Shown here: positions 46,287 to 58,168 of the stretch, in pieces
Position numbering within the stretch: the stretch's first letter is position 1
How the letters are laid out: each line of letters opens with the position of its first letter
NCBI RefSeq assembly: GCF_050624435.1
Contig: NC_134531.1
Coordinates: 258,120,812-258,184,811 of the forward strand
DNA from: Tenrec ecaudatus
Taxonomy: Eukaryota; Chordata; Mammalia; Afrosoricida; Tenrecidae
DNA: 64,000 nucleotides
Reading direction: 5' to 3'
Notes under the pieces: generated by a model
What the model saw: only the letters and a program-made list of their open reading frames with translations
The model's database searches: none
Told to the model about the DNA's origin: nothing
Position numbers and translations under genes: made by a program

Positions 46287-47290
46287 CTGTAAGTAATCAG
46301 AACGATACCAACAATTGATTAATCGGGTATATTAATAGGAAACGGGGGGGGGGGGGCCTGAGGGCAAGGAGGCTTGTATACTTGAAACGAATCTTACCGA
46401 TTGCAAGAATGCTGTATGTGTTTAACTTTACAATTCTTGTAATTTACCACCGGGTGGTTAGAAAACTGGTGATTGGATGGATCGGCACAGAAAAGACAGA
46501 GAATATGCTTATTCTGTTTTCCTAAAGGCAGGAGGGTGGGGGTAAAGGTATCCTTGGCTAAACATGTTTTTATTCAAAGATCTGTTTATCTTTGGGTATA
46601 CTAGAAGAGTGTCTATTACAGTGCTGGGGAAAAAATACCAGAGATTCAAGACACTCAAAATACACAGTGGTAAGACCATCTTTGGTGGCTACTCACAAGC
46701 TTTAAGATATGAGTCAATCACTACTCACCAAGAGTGGAGAAAACCAAAGACTCAAGGAAACAATGAAACCAGAAAAACTAGGTTTCTGGCTTCTACTCCC
46801 AACCACTTTACTCAGGACTACAGTAGAAAGTCCTGGACAGAGAGAGGGGGGGAAATGTAGAACAGAGTTCAAAATCATATTTAAAACAAAAACATATTGG
46901 TCTGATGGTGACTGGTGGAACTCCCGAGATGGTGGTTCTTAGAAAGCTTCCATGCCTGGAACAGAACGGACCCGTGGGAATCAACTTTCAGCCAAACAAT
47001 AATAAGGCCTATAAAGTAGAAATAACAGTAGGAGTGATGCTCCCTGTACTATCTGTACAATCAGCCACACAAGACAAAAGGGCAGCATTTGCCCAAAAAA
47101 CAAAGCTAGAAGACAAGAAGGAGCAGAGAGAAGGAGGACTGAAAACGGAACCCATGGAGGAAGTGGCAGAGTGCAGTCGTCCTAAAGGACTGGCCGCTAC
47201 ACAGGATGTCACAAAACCGAAGGTGTACAAGCTGTTGGGGGGAAAACTAATTTTCTCTGTAAATTTTCATCCACACTACAATTAAAAACA
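46287..47290 (-). other. NSUN3: NSUN3 intron, left end
   Basis: Intronic by position (upstream of the terminal exon). Contains a G run at about 46345-46356. A 126-codon plus-strand frame at 46905-47285 has no homology that I recognise. Confidence 0.55.
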
Positions 47291-47294
47291 AACG

Positions 47295-47632
47295 AACAGT
47301 TAATCCCTATCATTCATTTGGGGAGAATTTACAGCTTTACTCTGTTGAATCTTCCAATACATAAAGAGAGCACCTATCTGTATTTATTTAGGAGTTCTTC
47401 ACTTTTGATCTTCAGCATTTTGTAGTTTTTTAGCATACAGACGTTGTAAAGATGCTACATGTTTTATTAAATATATATATCTTTTCATTTTTGGAGCGAG
47501 AGTATGTAATATTTATAATGTATTTATGAGTTTCTTTATTGGTATGAATGTCATTCTGATTCTTGTCTGTTGATCATGTATTCTGCACTCTTACTGAACT
47601 CACTTTTTAGGTGTAAAATATTTTTGTTGACA
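47295..47632 (-). mobile_element. Old L1 ORF2 fragment
   Basis: Minus strand: gaatcttccaatacataaag, then cagcattttgtagttttt and ctgttgatcatgtattctgc, matching a C-terminal stretch of mammalian L1 ORF2. Much more diverged than the other L1s here. Confidence 0.65.
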
Positions 47633-48000
47633 GCAATACTAGGAGGGTAAGGGTTGTGGGGGGCGGTGAGCACCATAACCGACATATGGCCCCCATGCCA
47701 GGGGGGGCAAACAGCAGAAAAGTGTGTGAAATGAGACAGAAATTGGTGTAAGGAATGAGACAGCAATTGGTGTAAGACATGAAAAATAAAAAAGAATGAT
47801 TTATAAATTATCAAGGAGGTATGGGCGAGGGAGGGTGGGAGAGGTAGGGGTAAATATGAGGAGCTGATGCCAAGGGCTCAAGTAGAAAGAAAATGCTTTG
47901 AAAAAGATGACAACATATATACAGATGTGTTTGACAAAATGAATATATGTATGGATTGTGATAAGAGCTGTAAGATCCCCCAATAAAATGATTTTTTTTT
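47633..48000 (+). mobile_element. L1 3' end
   Basis: Diverged plus-strand tail ending gatcccccaataaaatgatt. It contains a local ~25-base duplication (gagacagaaattggtgtaag, then gagacagcaattggtgtaag). It abuts the old minus-strand L1 piece. Confidence 0.88.
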
Positions 48001-49025
48001 AAAGATGAGAATGTTGGAGAGAGTGAGGGAAAGAAAAAAAAGATGAGAATGTAAAATAATTTCACTAGAATATTAAAGCACTGCTTGACCAAAAAAAAAA
48101 AAAAAGATACTTTTGTTGATTTCTTGGAATTGTTCGAACTTACAATTCTGCCGTTGGCAAAATAATCTTGCATCTTCTTTCCCAACAATGGCAAAAAAAA
48201 GGTGATGGCAAATATGGAATTGAAGACAGCCAGATGGCGGAGGGCTGGGCAGCATTCTGTTCTGTGTTACGAGCCAGTCAACTAGTCGGCAATTGCATTT
48301 CACGTCAATGCAGTGAGCTGTGCTCGGGGACAGGCGAGAAGGGGCATCTGAACTTCGAGGTAGAGGCGAGGGTTCAGGATGATAGTGAAGTCACAGGAAT
48401 AAGATTCTCCGGAGAAGCACGAGAAGGGAGGCACACTAACGCCAGACAGGCAGGGAATGCTGACTGTAAAGGGAGGGAGAAGTTCAGAAATCAAGAAAGC
48501 TTTAGCAGATGGCACTGTGAGAGGAAGGAGTCAAAGGCTTTTTTTTTTTCCTTTAAGGATTGACTGGGACGAGTCCAGACATACAGACACAGGAAAGGAG
48601 AGGCGAGGAGAGGAGATGCGGTCAGAAAGGGATCCCAGCTCTTCATCTGAAGCAACAAGGGGCGTGAACGGGGACGTGCGAAGGTAAATGGAAGGTCGTG
48701 ACGGAGAGCTCCGAGTCCGCGATAGGAAGCGAGGTCATCCGCTTAGAGACGAAGCTAGGCCAGTTTTGGTCTTGATGCGCAGTGGTCATACCTCAAGGCA
48801 ATTAGTAACCGGGATTTCTCTCTTTTCTTTTCCTTTTTTTTAATAGGTATCAAAGTGTATTGGTGGTGACTAGGGTCAGTTTACAGGAAGTGGGGGGTGG
48901 AGGATAGGGGTGATGGAAAAACTACACGAATCCTGAAATGGTCTGCTCGCAAACAGATTCTTGTAATTACTGTCAATAAGGCTTAAACCGGTAAATAGCG
49001 GAACAGGCAAACGTTGTGTGATAGA
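48001..49025. other. NSUN3 intron, unassigned
   Basis: Purine-rich and locally GC-rich (48230-48760). A weak AfroSINE-like patch (ggcagcattctgttctgtgt) is near 48250. No gene recognised. Confidence 0.35.
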
Positions 49026-49075
49026 TACACAAGGGGGCTTCAAAAAAGTTTGTGGGAAACTTCCATTATTCTCAC
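49026..49075 (+). mobile_element. Mariner-type end
   Basis: aagggggcttcaaaaaagtt, then tgtgggaaac. Similar to the MITE terminus at 22394. No matching right end found. Confidence 0.4.
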
Positions 49076-50464
49076 ATTTATTTGCAGTCATCGCTCGGGT
49101 GATTTCGTGCTGGCCTGCTCTTCCCCCTGCGTGACCAGGACCGGGGCCTTCATGCAAGCTTGCAGGGCTGAGAGGCCATTGGGAAGCTTGGCAAGAGTGG
49201 GTTCTGCTTGGTTCTCAGTGGTCTCCAGGTCTCAGTCCGGCTGCTTGGCCATCCCGGGAGAGCTGAAGTCAGGTTGGCCCTTGCTCTAAGCGGAGGAGGT
49301 GCAAGGAGTCTCAGGGAGGAGGCACCGCTGGGCCTGCAGCGCACACAGTGCTCAGGCTGCAGACGCTTCTCTCGCACCATGCCCTGTGCCTTCTCTTTTC
49401 TTTTTAAAAGGGATTATGCTCCAGGACCTCTCCTGTCTTTGAGAGTATAATTTGCCCCACTTTCTGGTGGTCCTGTAGGTAGGCAAGGGGCTGTGAACAT
49501 CAAGGCTGGCAGGAGAACGATGAGGCTGCCTGCTCCCATAGAGATGTACAGTCTCTGAAACCCTATTGGCTGAACAGCAGTTATTTGGGTTTGGTTGGGT
49601 CTCACATCTACATCTAAATAACTAGAACATATAATCATCACATATTCATATTCTGTGCTCTAGAAAATGGATGAGAAATTCTAAGCCAAGACAAGCACAC
49701 TGATGCTAGTGTTGAACTGGATCTAAACCCTCTGATTCTGAAAAACCCCATTGTTAAAGAAATCCCCCACTCTGTCTGAAGTGCAAGATCTCAGAGTTAA
49801 CCAGGGGGAGAGACTGAGATTGGGACTCGAGGAGAGAGTGCAGCTTAATGGCATCAATGATACAAATGATACAAATCCTAACACGATGCCAGTAGCCACT
49901 GTCTACAGTTGATACAAAAATACAGATTAAACAATATCTAGAGATACTGGAATGACCTAGAAAAAAAATTAACAGAGATACTTCGAAGTGGCTATCTCTG
50001 GCTGGCAGAAGGTGGGGGTGGAGGTGCAGGGAAACGTTCCATTTCAATTTCCTCTCACGTGAAGCATTTTTATTAAAGAGCAGCTAGGACAGTGTGTACG
50101 TATCAGAACTTTTCCCACAGACATCTGTTTTTCTGTTAGGGTTTTTTTCAGTTTTGTTTCACTTGAATTTCTGTTAAAGAACTGCTTCTGTAGAAAACGT
50201 GTTCCTTGAGTTTCCACATAGCTAAGATTGTATATGATGCAGAATTTCCAGTCTCCCATGTAGTCATGTATTGATGAAAACATACTTTAGGGGTATCTTA
50301 CCCTTTAGTGTCTGTGACTAGTCTGAAAACAGTATTGAAAAAAGCAATATATGTGTTCTTTTTCCCCTCATTTCTTGTCATTTTCTATTACATATTCCCA
50401 CAGGAACAAAAAAGGCTCATCTCTAGAAGCCAGAGATATGAATTGTTAATAGAACAGCGAACAC
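49076..50464. other. NSUN3 intron, unassigned
   Basis: Includes a GC-richer patch at 49090-49400. No gene or repeat recognised. Confidence 0.35.
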
Positions 50465-51120
50465 TCAGTGAGAGGCAGAATAATGCCACCCCCAACACCA
50501 AATGCACATCCTTATCCCCAAGACTAAAGGGACTTTGCCGATACAATTAAACTAAGATCTTGAGATGGGGAAATTATCCAAGATGATCCAAGTGGGGCCA
50601 ATGTACTGACAAGGGTCTTTAAACGTGAAATGGGAAGGCAGCAGAGCTGGAGAAAGAGAAGTCGTGCCACCAGCTGAGACAGGAGTCCTAGGACTGCTGG
50701 CCAAGGAGCCAGGCAATGTGGGGCTTTGTGAGAAGCTGGAAAAGGCAAGTGGACTCTCCACTAGAGCCTCAGAAGGGACAGCACTTCTGAACTAGAACCA
50801 AGCCCACATCTGTTCAGTTGATTCTGACTCGTGGGGATGCAATGGGGAGGGGAGAGACTGCCATAGAGTTTCTAAAGCTGGAACCATTATGGAAGCCAGT
50901 TGCTACATCTTTCATTCCACAGAGTAGCTGGTGGATTTCAACGGCCAACTTTTGTTAGCAAGACTGCTTTAACCATTGAAACATGAGGGGTTTTTTTGTA
51001 TGTGTGTAAACTCCAGAGGTATAAAATAATATATCTGTGTGGTTAAAAAAAATCTGTGTTATTTTAAGCTCCTAAATTCGTAGTAATATGCTACAGGCAC
51101 AATAACAACTAATTCGTGAT
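50465..51120 (+). mobile_element. MaLR-like LTR, interrupted
   Basis: gaggcagaataatgccaccc, then agggactttgccgatacaat, tcttgagatggggaaattat, and after a SINE the tail tgtgttattttaagctccta and gtagtaatatgctacaggca. This is the familiar layout of an old ERVL-MaLR LTR. The SINE at 50792-50997 splits it. Confidence 0.7.
50792..50997 (-). mobile_element. AfroSINE nested in the LTR
   Basis: Minus strand: aaccaagcccacatctgttc, then agttgattctgactcgtggg, ctaaagctggaaccattatg and gcaagactgctttaaccatt. Confidence 0.85.
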
Positions 51121-51692
51121 AGCAACTAATACATGCTTGGTGATGACTTTTTTTAATACACATAAATTAAAGCAACTACAGATTTTTCCAAAGCTGTCTA
51201 ACCATCATAACTATGCTTAATTTTATTATTATCTTTTGACTATGACAATAAGTATAAGATTCTCTTAAAACAGTTACTTAAATTACCGTGGAAAAGAAAT
51301 GTGCAGTATTTGAATGTAGGTATCTTTAAATGCCCCTTGAAAGGACTTATTTTGGCCCTAGTTCTATAATTAATGAAGCCAATGCTTAACCAAGTATGAT
51401 TCTTCCTGATTACAGCTGTACAAGAGTATATGAACGCCTCATCATTTACAAACAACATGTTCCTACTTGATGCAAATTTAAATTAATTTCCAGAATGTTG
51501 CCAATGTTGGCTGAATCTTCTGCTTTCTTTTTATTCCAACATTCATAATTTATCTTTCTAAAATTAGGCTGGTATAACTTAGCGGCTTGCATTAATTTCT
51601 AAATAGGGAAATTGTATGTGGCAATACAAAAGCTCTTTTCCATATTAGGTTAATCGCAAAATTCTTAGGGCAAAATCTGAGTGAGTCCCATT
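51121..51692. other. Unassigned sequence
   Basis: No feature recognised. Confidence 0.3.
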
Positions 51693-51789
51693 AAATGATT
51701 GTTGCTGAATGTGGCGAATGTGTGAATGCAATAACCCGGCGTGGAGGAGGGAACCAGTGGAGAGGTCTGGGAGGCTGGCCCCAGCACCA

Positions 51790-52018
51790 TAAATTAAGTG
51801 GATTCCTGCCCTTCCCCGAAAAGAATTTGTTCCAAAGGACATTGACTCTGCAGCTCCGGGAGATGGACATATCTGATCAGAGCACACGGGAGCAGATGAA
51901 GGGGCAGGAGGAGAGAGTGGAGCACAGCCTGGCCCACCAGGCCGTGATGATGATGTTCCTGAGTAGAGCAGCCAGTCCACAGAGAGAACAACATGGCTGG
52001 CCCTACTATGAGACATGA
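51790..52018 (+). CDS. Small open frame in the L1 3' UTR
   Basis: Homologue of the frame at 34248-34511: KNLFQRTLTLQLREMDISD, then QSTREQMKGQEERVEHSLA and GWPYYET before TGA at 52016-52018. Upstream it stays open back to 51695, but that part begins in the TSD, so the native start lies before the truncation point. Product unknown. Confidence 0.33.
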
Positions 52019-53364
52019 TGCCCCTCAGTGACTAAGGGCGATACAGGGGACAGCACCGGAGACACAGTGTGGGAATTGCACCTGACCTGATCCCACCACA
52101 CCGAGGCAAATCACTGGGGGAGTGCCGCGGAACAGCAAGGGAATGGAGTGGCAAGGTCCCCAGGGAATGCTGAAAGTGGACTTTGGGGCCAGGGTGTGGT
52201 GCCCCAACAGACTGGACTGGAAAACGCTCCTAAGGGCCAGCAAACGATCCCTGAACTAACTACAAGCTTTTCTCTTGTGAACTGTTTTGTTCTGTTCTTT
52301 GTCAGTGGTTTGTTTTTGTTGTTTTGTTGTCTGGTTGTATACTGTTGCTTTGTTTTCCTCTGTCTTGTTTTCGTGCATGTTAGTGACTCCACAGGTCTGT
52401 CTGAATAGGACAGGCTGGATGAACTATCTGGAGGAAAAACAACGGGACCGACAGTTCCGGGGGGACTTGGGGTGGGGGGGTAGGGGGTGTAAGGAAGTGG
52501 TGTTAACAAACCCAGGGACAAGGGAAAAACATGGGACCCCAAATGGTAGAGAAGGGGGAGTGGCAGGCATGGTGGGAAATGATCAAGGGTAAGGTTGCTT
52601 AGAGAAGAGGTATACTCTAGCCCAGGTGGCGATGAAGCATGGTAGTAGGGCAGGAGGAAAGTCAAGGGAGATGGAGGAAAGAGCTAGGAGTCAAAGGGCA
52701 TTCATGGAGGTCTAGACAAAGACATGTACATGCAAATATATATAGGAGGATGGGGAAATAGATCTATGTGTCTATATTTATAGGTCAAGTATTAAGGTGG
52801 CGGAAGGACCTTGGGCCTCTACTCAAACACTCCCCCAATGCATGAATACCTTCTTTTATTAAATTGGAACTCTATGATGCTCACTCTCCCGACACAACGG
52901 CTGGAGCCAAAGTGGGTGAACAAGTAAATGTGGTGAAGAAAGCTGATGGTGCCCGGCTATCAAAAGAGATAGTGACTGGGTCTTAAAGGCTTGAAGATAA
53001 ACAAGCGGCCATCTAGCTCAGAAGCAACAAAGTCCACATGGAAGTGATCGAGTGGTCCCAGGGGGATCAGTTACCAGGCATCAAAGAACAAAAAATCATA
53101 TCATTGACTGCACACCTCCATGATAGGATCGCTGAAGACAAATGGGTACATAAGCAAATGTGGTGAAGAAAGCTGATGGTGCCTGGCTATCAAAAGAGAT
53201 AGTGTCTGGGGTCTTAAAGGCTTGAAGGTGAACAAGCGGCCATCTAGCTCAGAAGCAAAAAAGCCCACATGGAAGAAGCACACCGGCCAGTGCGATCACG
53301 AGGTGCCAAGGGACCAGGTATAAGGTATCATGCAAAAAAAACAACAATGATATAAGTGTGTGTA

Positions 53365-53376
<12 letters not shown>

Positions 53377-53413
<37 letters not shown>
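53377..53413 (+). repeat. (TA)n inside the L1 3' UTR
   Basis: Pure TA run at the site where other L1 copies carry T runs or mixed AT repeats (9331, 37276). Confidence 0.95.
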
Positions 53414-53416
<3 letters not shown>

Positions 53417-54364
53417 ACATTGAATGAAGGGGGAAGTGCAGAGTGGAGACCCAAGGCCCAAGTGTCGGCCACTGGAGATCCCCTCATAGAGGGGTTTAGG
53501 AGAGGAGATGGGTCAGTCAGGGTGCAAGGTAGTACCGATGAAGAGCACAGCTTTCCCCCAGATCCTGGATGCTTCCTCCCCCCAACTACCATGATCCGAA
53601 TTCTACCTTGCAGGCCTGGATAGGGCAGAGGTTGTACACTGGTGCATATGAGGGCTGGAGGTACAGGGAATCCAGGGTGGATGATACCTTCAGGACCAAG
53701 GGTGTGAGGGACGATGCTGGGAGAGTGGAGGGTGAGTGGGTTGGAAGGGGGAACTGATTACAGGGATCCACATGTGACCTCCTCCCTGGGAGAGGGACGG
53801 CAGAGAAGAGGGGGAAGGGAGACTCCGGATAGAGCAAGATATGACAAAATAAAGATGTATAAATTACAAAGGGCACATGAGGGAGGGGGGAGCGGGAGGG
53901 AGGGGGAAAAAAAAGAGGACCTGATGCAAAGGGCTTAAGTGGAGAGCAAATGCTTTGAGAATGATTGGGGCGGGGAATGTATGGATGGGCTTTATACAAT
54001 TGATGTATGTATGTGTATGGATTGTGATAAGAGTTGTATGAGTCCCAAATAAAATGTAAAAAAAGAAAAGGGAAAAAAAAGAAAGAAAGAAAGAAAAGAA
54101 AATGATTAGGGCAAAGAATGTACAGATGTGCTTTATACAATTGATGTATGTATACGTATGGGCTGTGATAAGAGTTGTATGAGCCCCTAATAAAACGTTA
54201 AAAAAAATGATTGTTGCTGTTTTGCTGCTGGTGGTTGTTTAAACCCTAGTTTATCCTTTTGCAGTGGTAGTTATGGGTTTCTAAAGGACCATATTACTGA
54301 GTCAGATGTCAAAAGAAGCAAGCAATCTGCAAAAGGCTCACTACCCAGGGTTTCTGTATCCAGG

Positions 54365-54366
<2 letters not shown>

Positions 54367-54405
<39 letters not shown>
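54367..54405 (+). repeat. (GT)n microsatellite
   Basis: About 19 GT units, uninterrupted. Confidence 0.97.
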
Positions 54406-54406
<1 letters not shown>

Positions 54407-54909
54407 TGAGAATTACTTTACACCACAGATAACATTTTGCTAATGATTGGAATCAGTTCATGTTGAACTCTACCACCAGTTTTGTTTGTTTTTTTCCACC
54501 ATCGATTTTGTATGAAACATAACTGTGTCTCTATAAGTAGCATGCATCATCACAAAAAATAGTTTTCTCACTTTTGATATAGAAATGGCAAATAGTACTC
54601 AATTTTACTTAAAATTGAGCATTCGGCAACTTTATAATCAAATTAGCTCAGTGATTCCAAAACGAATTACTCAGGACTTGATCTTATAAAATATTAAGAT
54701 AAATTCAATGTCTCTTTTAAAACATACTACACTAAAATTAACATACTTCTAAAATGTTAATATCTACACAATCCAATAAAGAGGTGTATAGGTCAAATCA
54801 TCTGCTGCTATAACTAGTTGCAAAGACTTTGAAATAGTTTATGAGAAATAAGTAATATATCATCATAGGTTTCACTGAAATCATAAACAGCAAAATACAT
54901 AAAGCTACA
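54406..54909. other. Unassigned AT-rich sequence
   Basis: No feature recognised. Confidence 0.3.
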
Positions 54910-55027
54910 TACCGTATACACTCGAGTATAAGCCAAGTTTTTCAGCACATTTTTAATGCCGTTTCTGTGGTAAAATTAGGTGCCTCGGCGGTTATTCAGA
55001 TCGGCTTCTACTCAAGTATATACGGTA
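54910..55027. mobile_element. Palindromic MITE with TA target duplication
   Basis: 114 bases flanked by TA (54910-54911, 55026-55027). Left arm ccgtatacactcgagtataa; right arm, reverse-complemented, ccgtatatacttgagtagaa. Arms ~27 bases. The centre has no coding capacity. Tc1/mariner-type MITE by TA use; family name not assigned. Confidence 0.8.
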
Positions 55028-56267
55028 TGTAATTTGAGGATAGTTAGTAGGGATTTTATACAACTCTGAGTTTCATGGCCTTAAAGATCCTGAGCAATGA
55101 TATTTTTTAACTTGTGTTCTGACCAATAACTATATTACATGAAATACTATAAACCAAGTTCTATGAAATTGATGTTATTCACCACTGAATTATACTTGAG
55201 ATATCCAATAGAACATTCTAATAAGATTTAGAAGTAAAAGGCAGAAAAGTATGTCATAACTAACTACAGTAGATTAAGCAAAAGTGTTAATTAAAAAAAA
55301 AACAAAGTTATAATGCTATCCCTAATATTCTACACTGAGGAACTCATCTACATTATTTTGGGTTTTATCTATTACTTACTACAAAATATCCCACTGCAAT
55401 ACAAATCAAGGATACATATCTCTAAAGGATACAAAACTGCCACCTCAGGCATTCATGCTCCCCAAACAGGCTATTTCCATCAGGAAGCTGATGCCAAGGT
55501 GCTGATCAAGCTTATTCGCATTCTTACTTGAAACAGGGACTAAGGCTAGATCTCAAAACACTGATGTAGGAAAGAAAGCTGATTTCAATTACCAGTGCAG
55601 CACTGATGCAGTGTATAGAAATGTAAAAAGAGGCATCTGACCTAGAATAAAAAGATGAATTCCAAAAGCTTAGAATTTACCTTTCCCAGAAATTCAAACC
55701 TGTTGCTTGGGAAACAACTCCATTCTTAAGGTTTTTGGGGTAGATCACTAACATAAATCTGCAACCACACTTCCTGAGACCCTGTGTTAGATTTCTAGTT
55801 CTACAACTGTGGGTGAGGCAATGTTTAACAATCTATTCCCCAAAGTAGCTAGCATAGCATTGCTATGAGCCATCATGCAACCCCCTCCGAAATGACATTT
55901 ATAATTGTGTCTTTTAGCAATTAAATCAGTGCATCCATCTGCACTAACGTAGACAGAATGTTAAAGGTAATGTTTTGCTTTGGCCATCTTTGAAGGACCT
56001 TACGTACTATGGTATTGCACTCTGTGAGGGCAGCCCGCCTCCCTCCAGGATTCATGTGCTGTAGACCTGGAGGTTTTCGTGCTCTCTCAGGGGAATGGCA
56101 CATTGGTTTCAACAACTCACCGTACTATCTCTGCCAGTTATATGTGTTTTCTTTGCAGTAGGATAACATACTTTGGGGAATACTTTCCCCTCAAGTGCTC
56201 CTAACAGAGAAAGAACGCTGGCTCTCCTGGCACGGAAGTGTTCCAGATATTCTAAAGCTAGTATGGC
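55028..56267. other. Unassigned sequence
   Basis: About 1.2 kb. A 64-codon minus-strand frame at 55921-56115 has no recognised homology. Not called as an exon. Confidence 0.35.
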
Positions 56268-56312
56268 CAAACCAAAACAAACCCACTGCCACTGACTCCA
56301 GTCCAACCCCGA
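56268..56312 (-). mobile_element. AfroSINE 3' tip
   Basis: ccaaaccaaaacaaacccac, then tgccactgactccag. Short but characteristic tail. Confidence 0.65.
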
Positions 56313-56494
56313 TGGCAGCTTTTGGCTCTCAAAATTGGTCTGTATTCGAATTATACAATAGGTTAAAATATATTTTATACTAGATCTACTTAGCAGCTCA
56401 AATACCCCCCCCCCCAAAAATAAAACCTCTTAATGAGAAAATAAAACAATGACTATTACATAGAAGACAAGAGTCCAGGGTGATACAAATAACT

Positions 56495-56660
56495 AAGTGC
56501 TAGACCACTTGCTGTAGGGTTGGTGGTTTGAAACCACAGAGAGGCACCTTGGAAGGCATCCCTGGTGATCTGCTCACAAAAGGTCTGAGAACCATCCACA
56601 GAGTAGCTCTGGGGTTGCCACGGGCACATATGGGGTTGCTGCGTGTGGTGCTAACAATAG
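56495..56660 (+). mobile_element. AfroSINE, diverged
   Basis: ggttggtggtttgaaaccac, then ggaaggcatccctggtgatc and accatccacagagtagctct. Preceded by a C run at 56405-56415. Confidence 0.7.
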
Positions 56661-57590
56661 CAAAACATAATAACAAATACAATACAGTGCAACATTCAGT
56701 TTTCTTTAGTCAAAAATCATGAGTTGATCTTTTGAAGTTTACAGAGTATAGCTGAAAGGTACTTCAGGTCAGTAATTGCTTATATTCTACTTTGAAATCT
56801 GGAACCTGAAGTTTTCTTAGGTTTGGCATATTTTTTTAGCCTCTAAAGTCTGACCTTTAAGTGACAGGTTATTTACAGGGAAGAATTTATTCCCCGGAGT
56901 ATAAACTACGTTTTGCTGAAAGAGTACTCTAGTATGTTGGATTACTGGATGCTGCTACAGGGAACAGCAAATATACCATCTTGCCTTTTTAAAAGCTGAA
57001 ATTCTGAATCTGCCTCAAAGATTTTAAGTAAGATTATGGACCTGTATTTTAGGTTTAAATGAGCGACACTGCTACATAATGCATTCTATCCTGTATCTAT
57101 GTCCCAAACTTGTTCCATGATCAAAGTCTAATTTAACTGATTGTTAAAAGTGAGCCACTTAAAATATTAACTTTACAATTCACCAGATAGGGAAATCTCT
57201 ATGTAGACATCCACAAGTGTCTTCTTATTCTAATATTCTTATTTGAATATAAATAATTCTAATATTACTTTAATATTCTTATTAGAATAAGAAGTGTATT
57301 CTTCTATAATTCTGTAAGTGTCTTCTTATTCTAATAAGAAGGAAAACTGAGATGTTTGGGGTCCTTTCCACACACCAAGGGTTCTTCCAAAAACAACAAT
57401 AACAGAAATCATTTAGATAAATTTTGTATTTTAAAGATAAACCCTTTTTATAACCATTGATAAAGCTAATTCTTCAGGACTTCATTTTATCCTGCTCAAA
57501 TTTAATTAGTGCTTTGTGTTCACTGAATTTCTCCATTCTATAAAGATCTGCTTTTAAAAAGCCCCCAAAGCAACCATTTTGATGTGAACA
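56661..57590. other. Unassigned, with inverted repeats
   Basis: No gene recognised. Contains the hairpin-forming segment at 57221-57340 listed separately. Confidence 0.35.
57221..57340. repeat. AT-rich inverted and direct repeats
   Basis: cttcttattctaat (57221-57234) has an exact inverted copy at 57281-57294 and an exact direct copy at 57322-57335. The last forms its own near-palindrome ttcttattctaataagaa (57323-57340). Can form alternative hairpins. Confidence 0.9.
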
Positions 57591-58168
57591 AGGGGGGGTC
57601 GGAATGGAGACCCAAAGCCCATCTGCAGAAAATTGGACATCCCTTCACCGAAAGGTCACAAAGAAGGACGAGCCAGTGAGGGTGCAGTATAGCACTGACA
57701 GGACACAACATTCCTCTAGTTCTTTAATGCTTCCTCCGCCCCGCCCCTACTCTCATGACCCCAGTTCTACCTGACAAATCAGGCTAGACCAGAGCATGTA
57801 CACTGATACAGATAAGAGGTATTGACACACAGAATTAGGACAGATAACCCCCTCAGGAACAGTAATGGGAGTAGCCATACCGTGAGGGTAGGGAGAAGGG
57901 GGAGAAACAGGAAATCAATCGTAATAATCAACATATAAACACCCCCCGTGGGGGGGACATCAGAAACATGGGTAAAGGGAAATAGCAGGTGGTGTGAAAT
58001 ATGAAAATAAAGAAGGGTAGGGGAGGGAAGAGAAAAAAGAGCTGATTCAAAGGGCTTAAGTAGAAAGAAATGTTTTGGAAATGATGGCAACATATGTACA
58101 AATGTGCTTTATACAATTGATGCATGGATTGTTATAAGAGCTGTAAGAGCCCCCAGTAAAATGATTTA
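57591..58168 (+). mobile_element. L1 3' end
   Basis: From tggagacccaaagcccatct to gcccccagtaaaatgattta. Plus strand, diverged, ends in an A-rich tail. Confidence 0.9.

Larger units (their letters stand above)
51708..54204 (+). mobile_element. L1 3' UTR, two-unit type, double 3' end
   Basis: 2.5 kb plus-strand L1 tail between perfect 15 bp TSDs aaatgattgttgctg (51693-51707 and 54205-54219). Two ~230-base units (gatggtgcc at 52944 and 53174), a (TA)n at 53377-53413, and two successive 3' ends: one ending caaataaaatg near 54056, then a GAAA-rich spacer, then a second 90-base L1 tip ending ctaataaaacg. Confidence 0.95.

Noticed and set aside
46905..47285. A 126-codon plus-strand frame
   Set aside because: Biased composition, no motif or conservation evidence, and it lies antisense in the NSUN3 intron.
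54367..54405. (GT)n as a possible regulatory Z-DNA element
   Set aside because: No promoter context; recorded only as a microsatellite.
55921..56115. A minus-strand frame considered as a coding exon
   Set aside because: No match to NSUN3, and flanking splice signals are weak.
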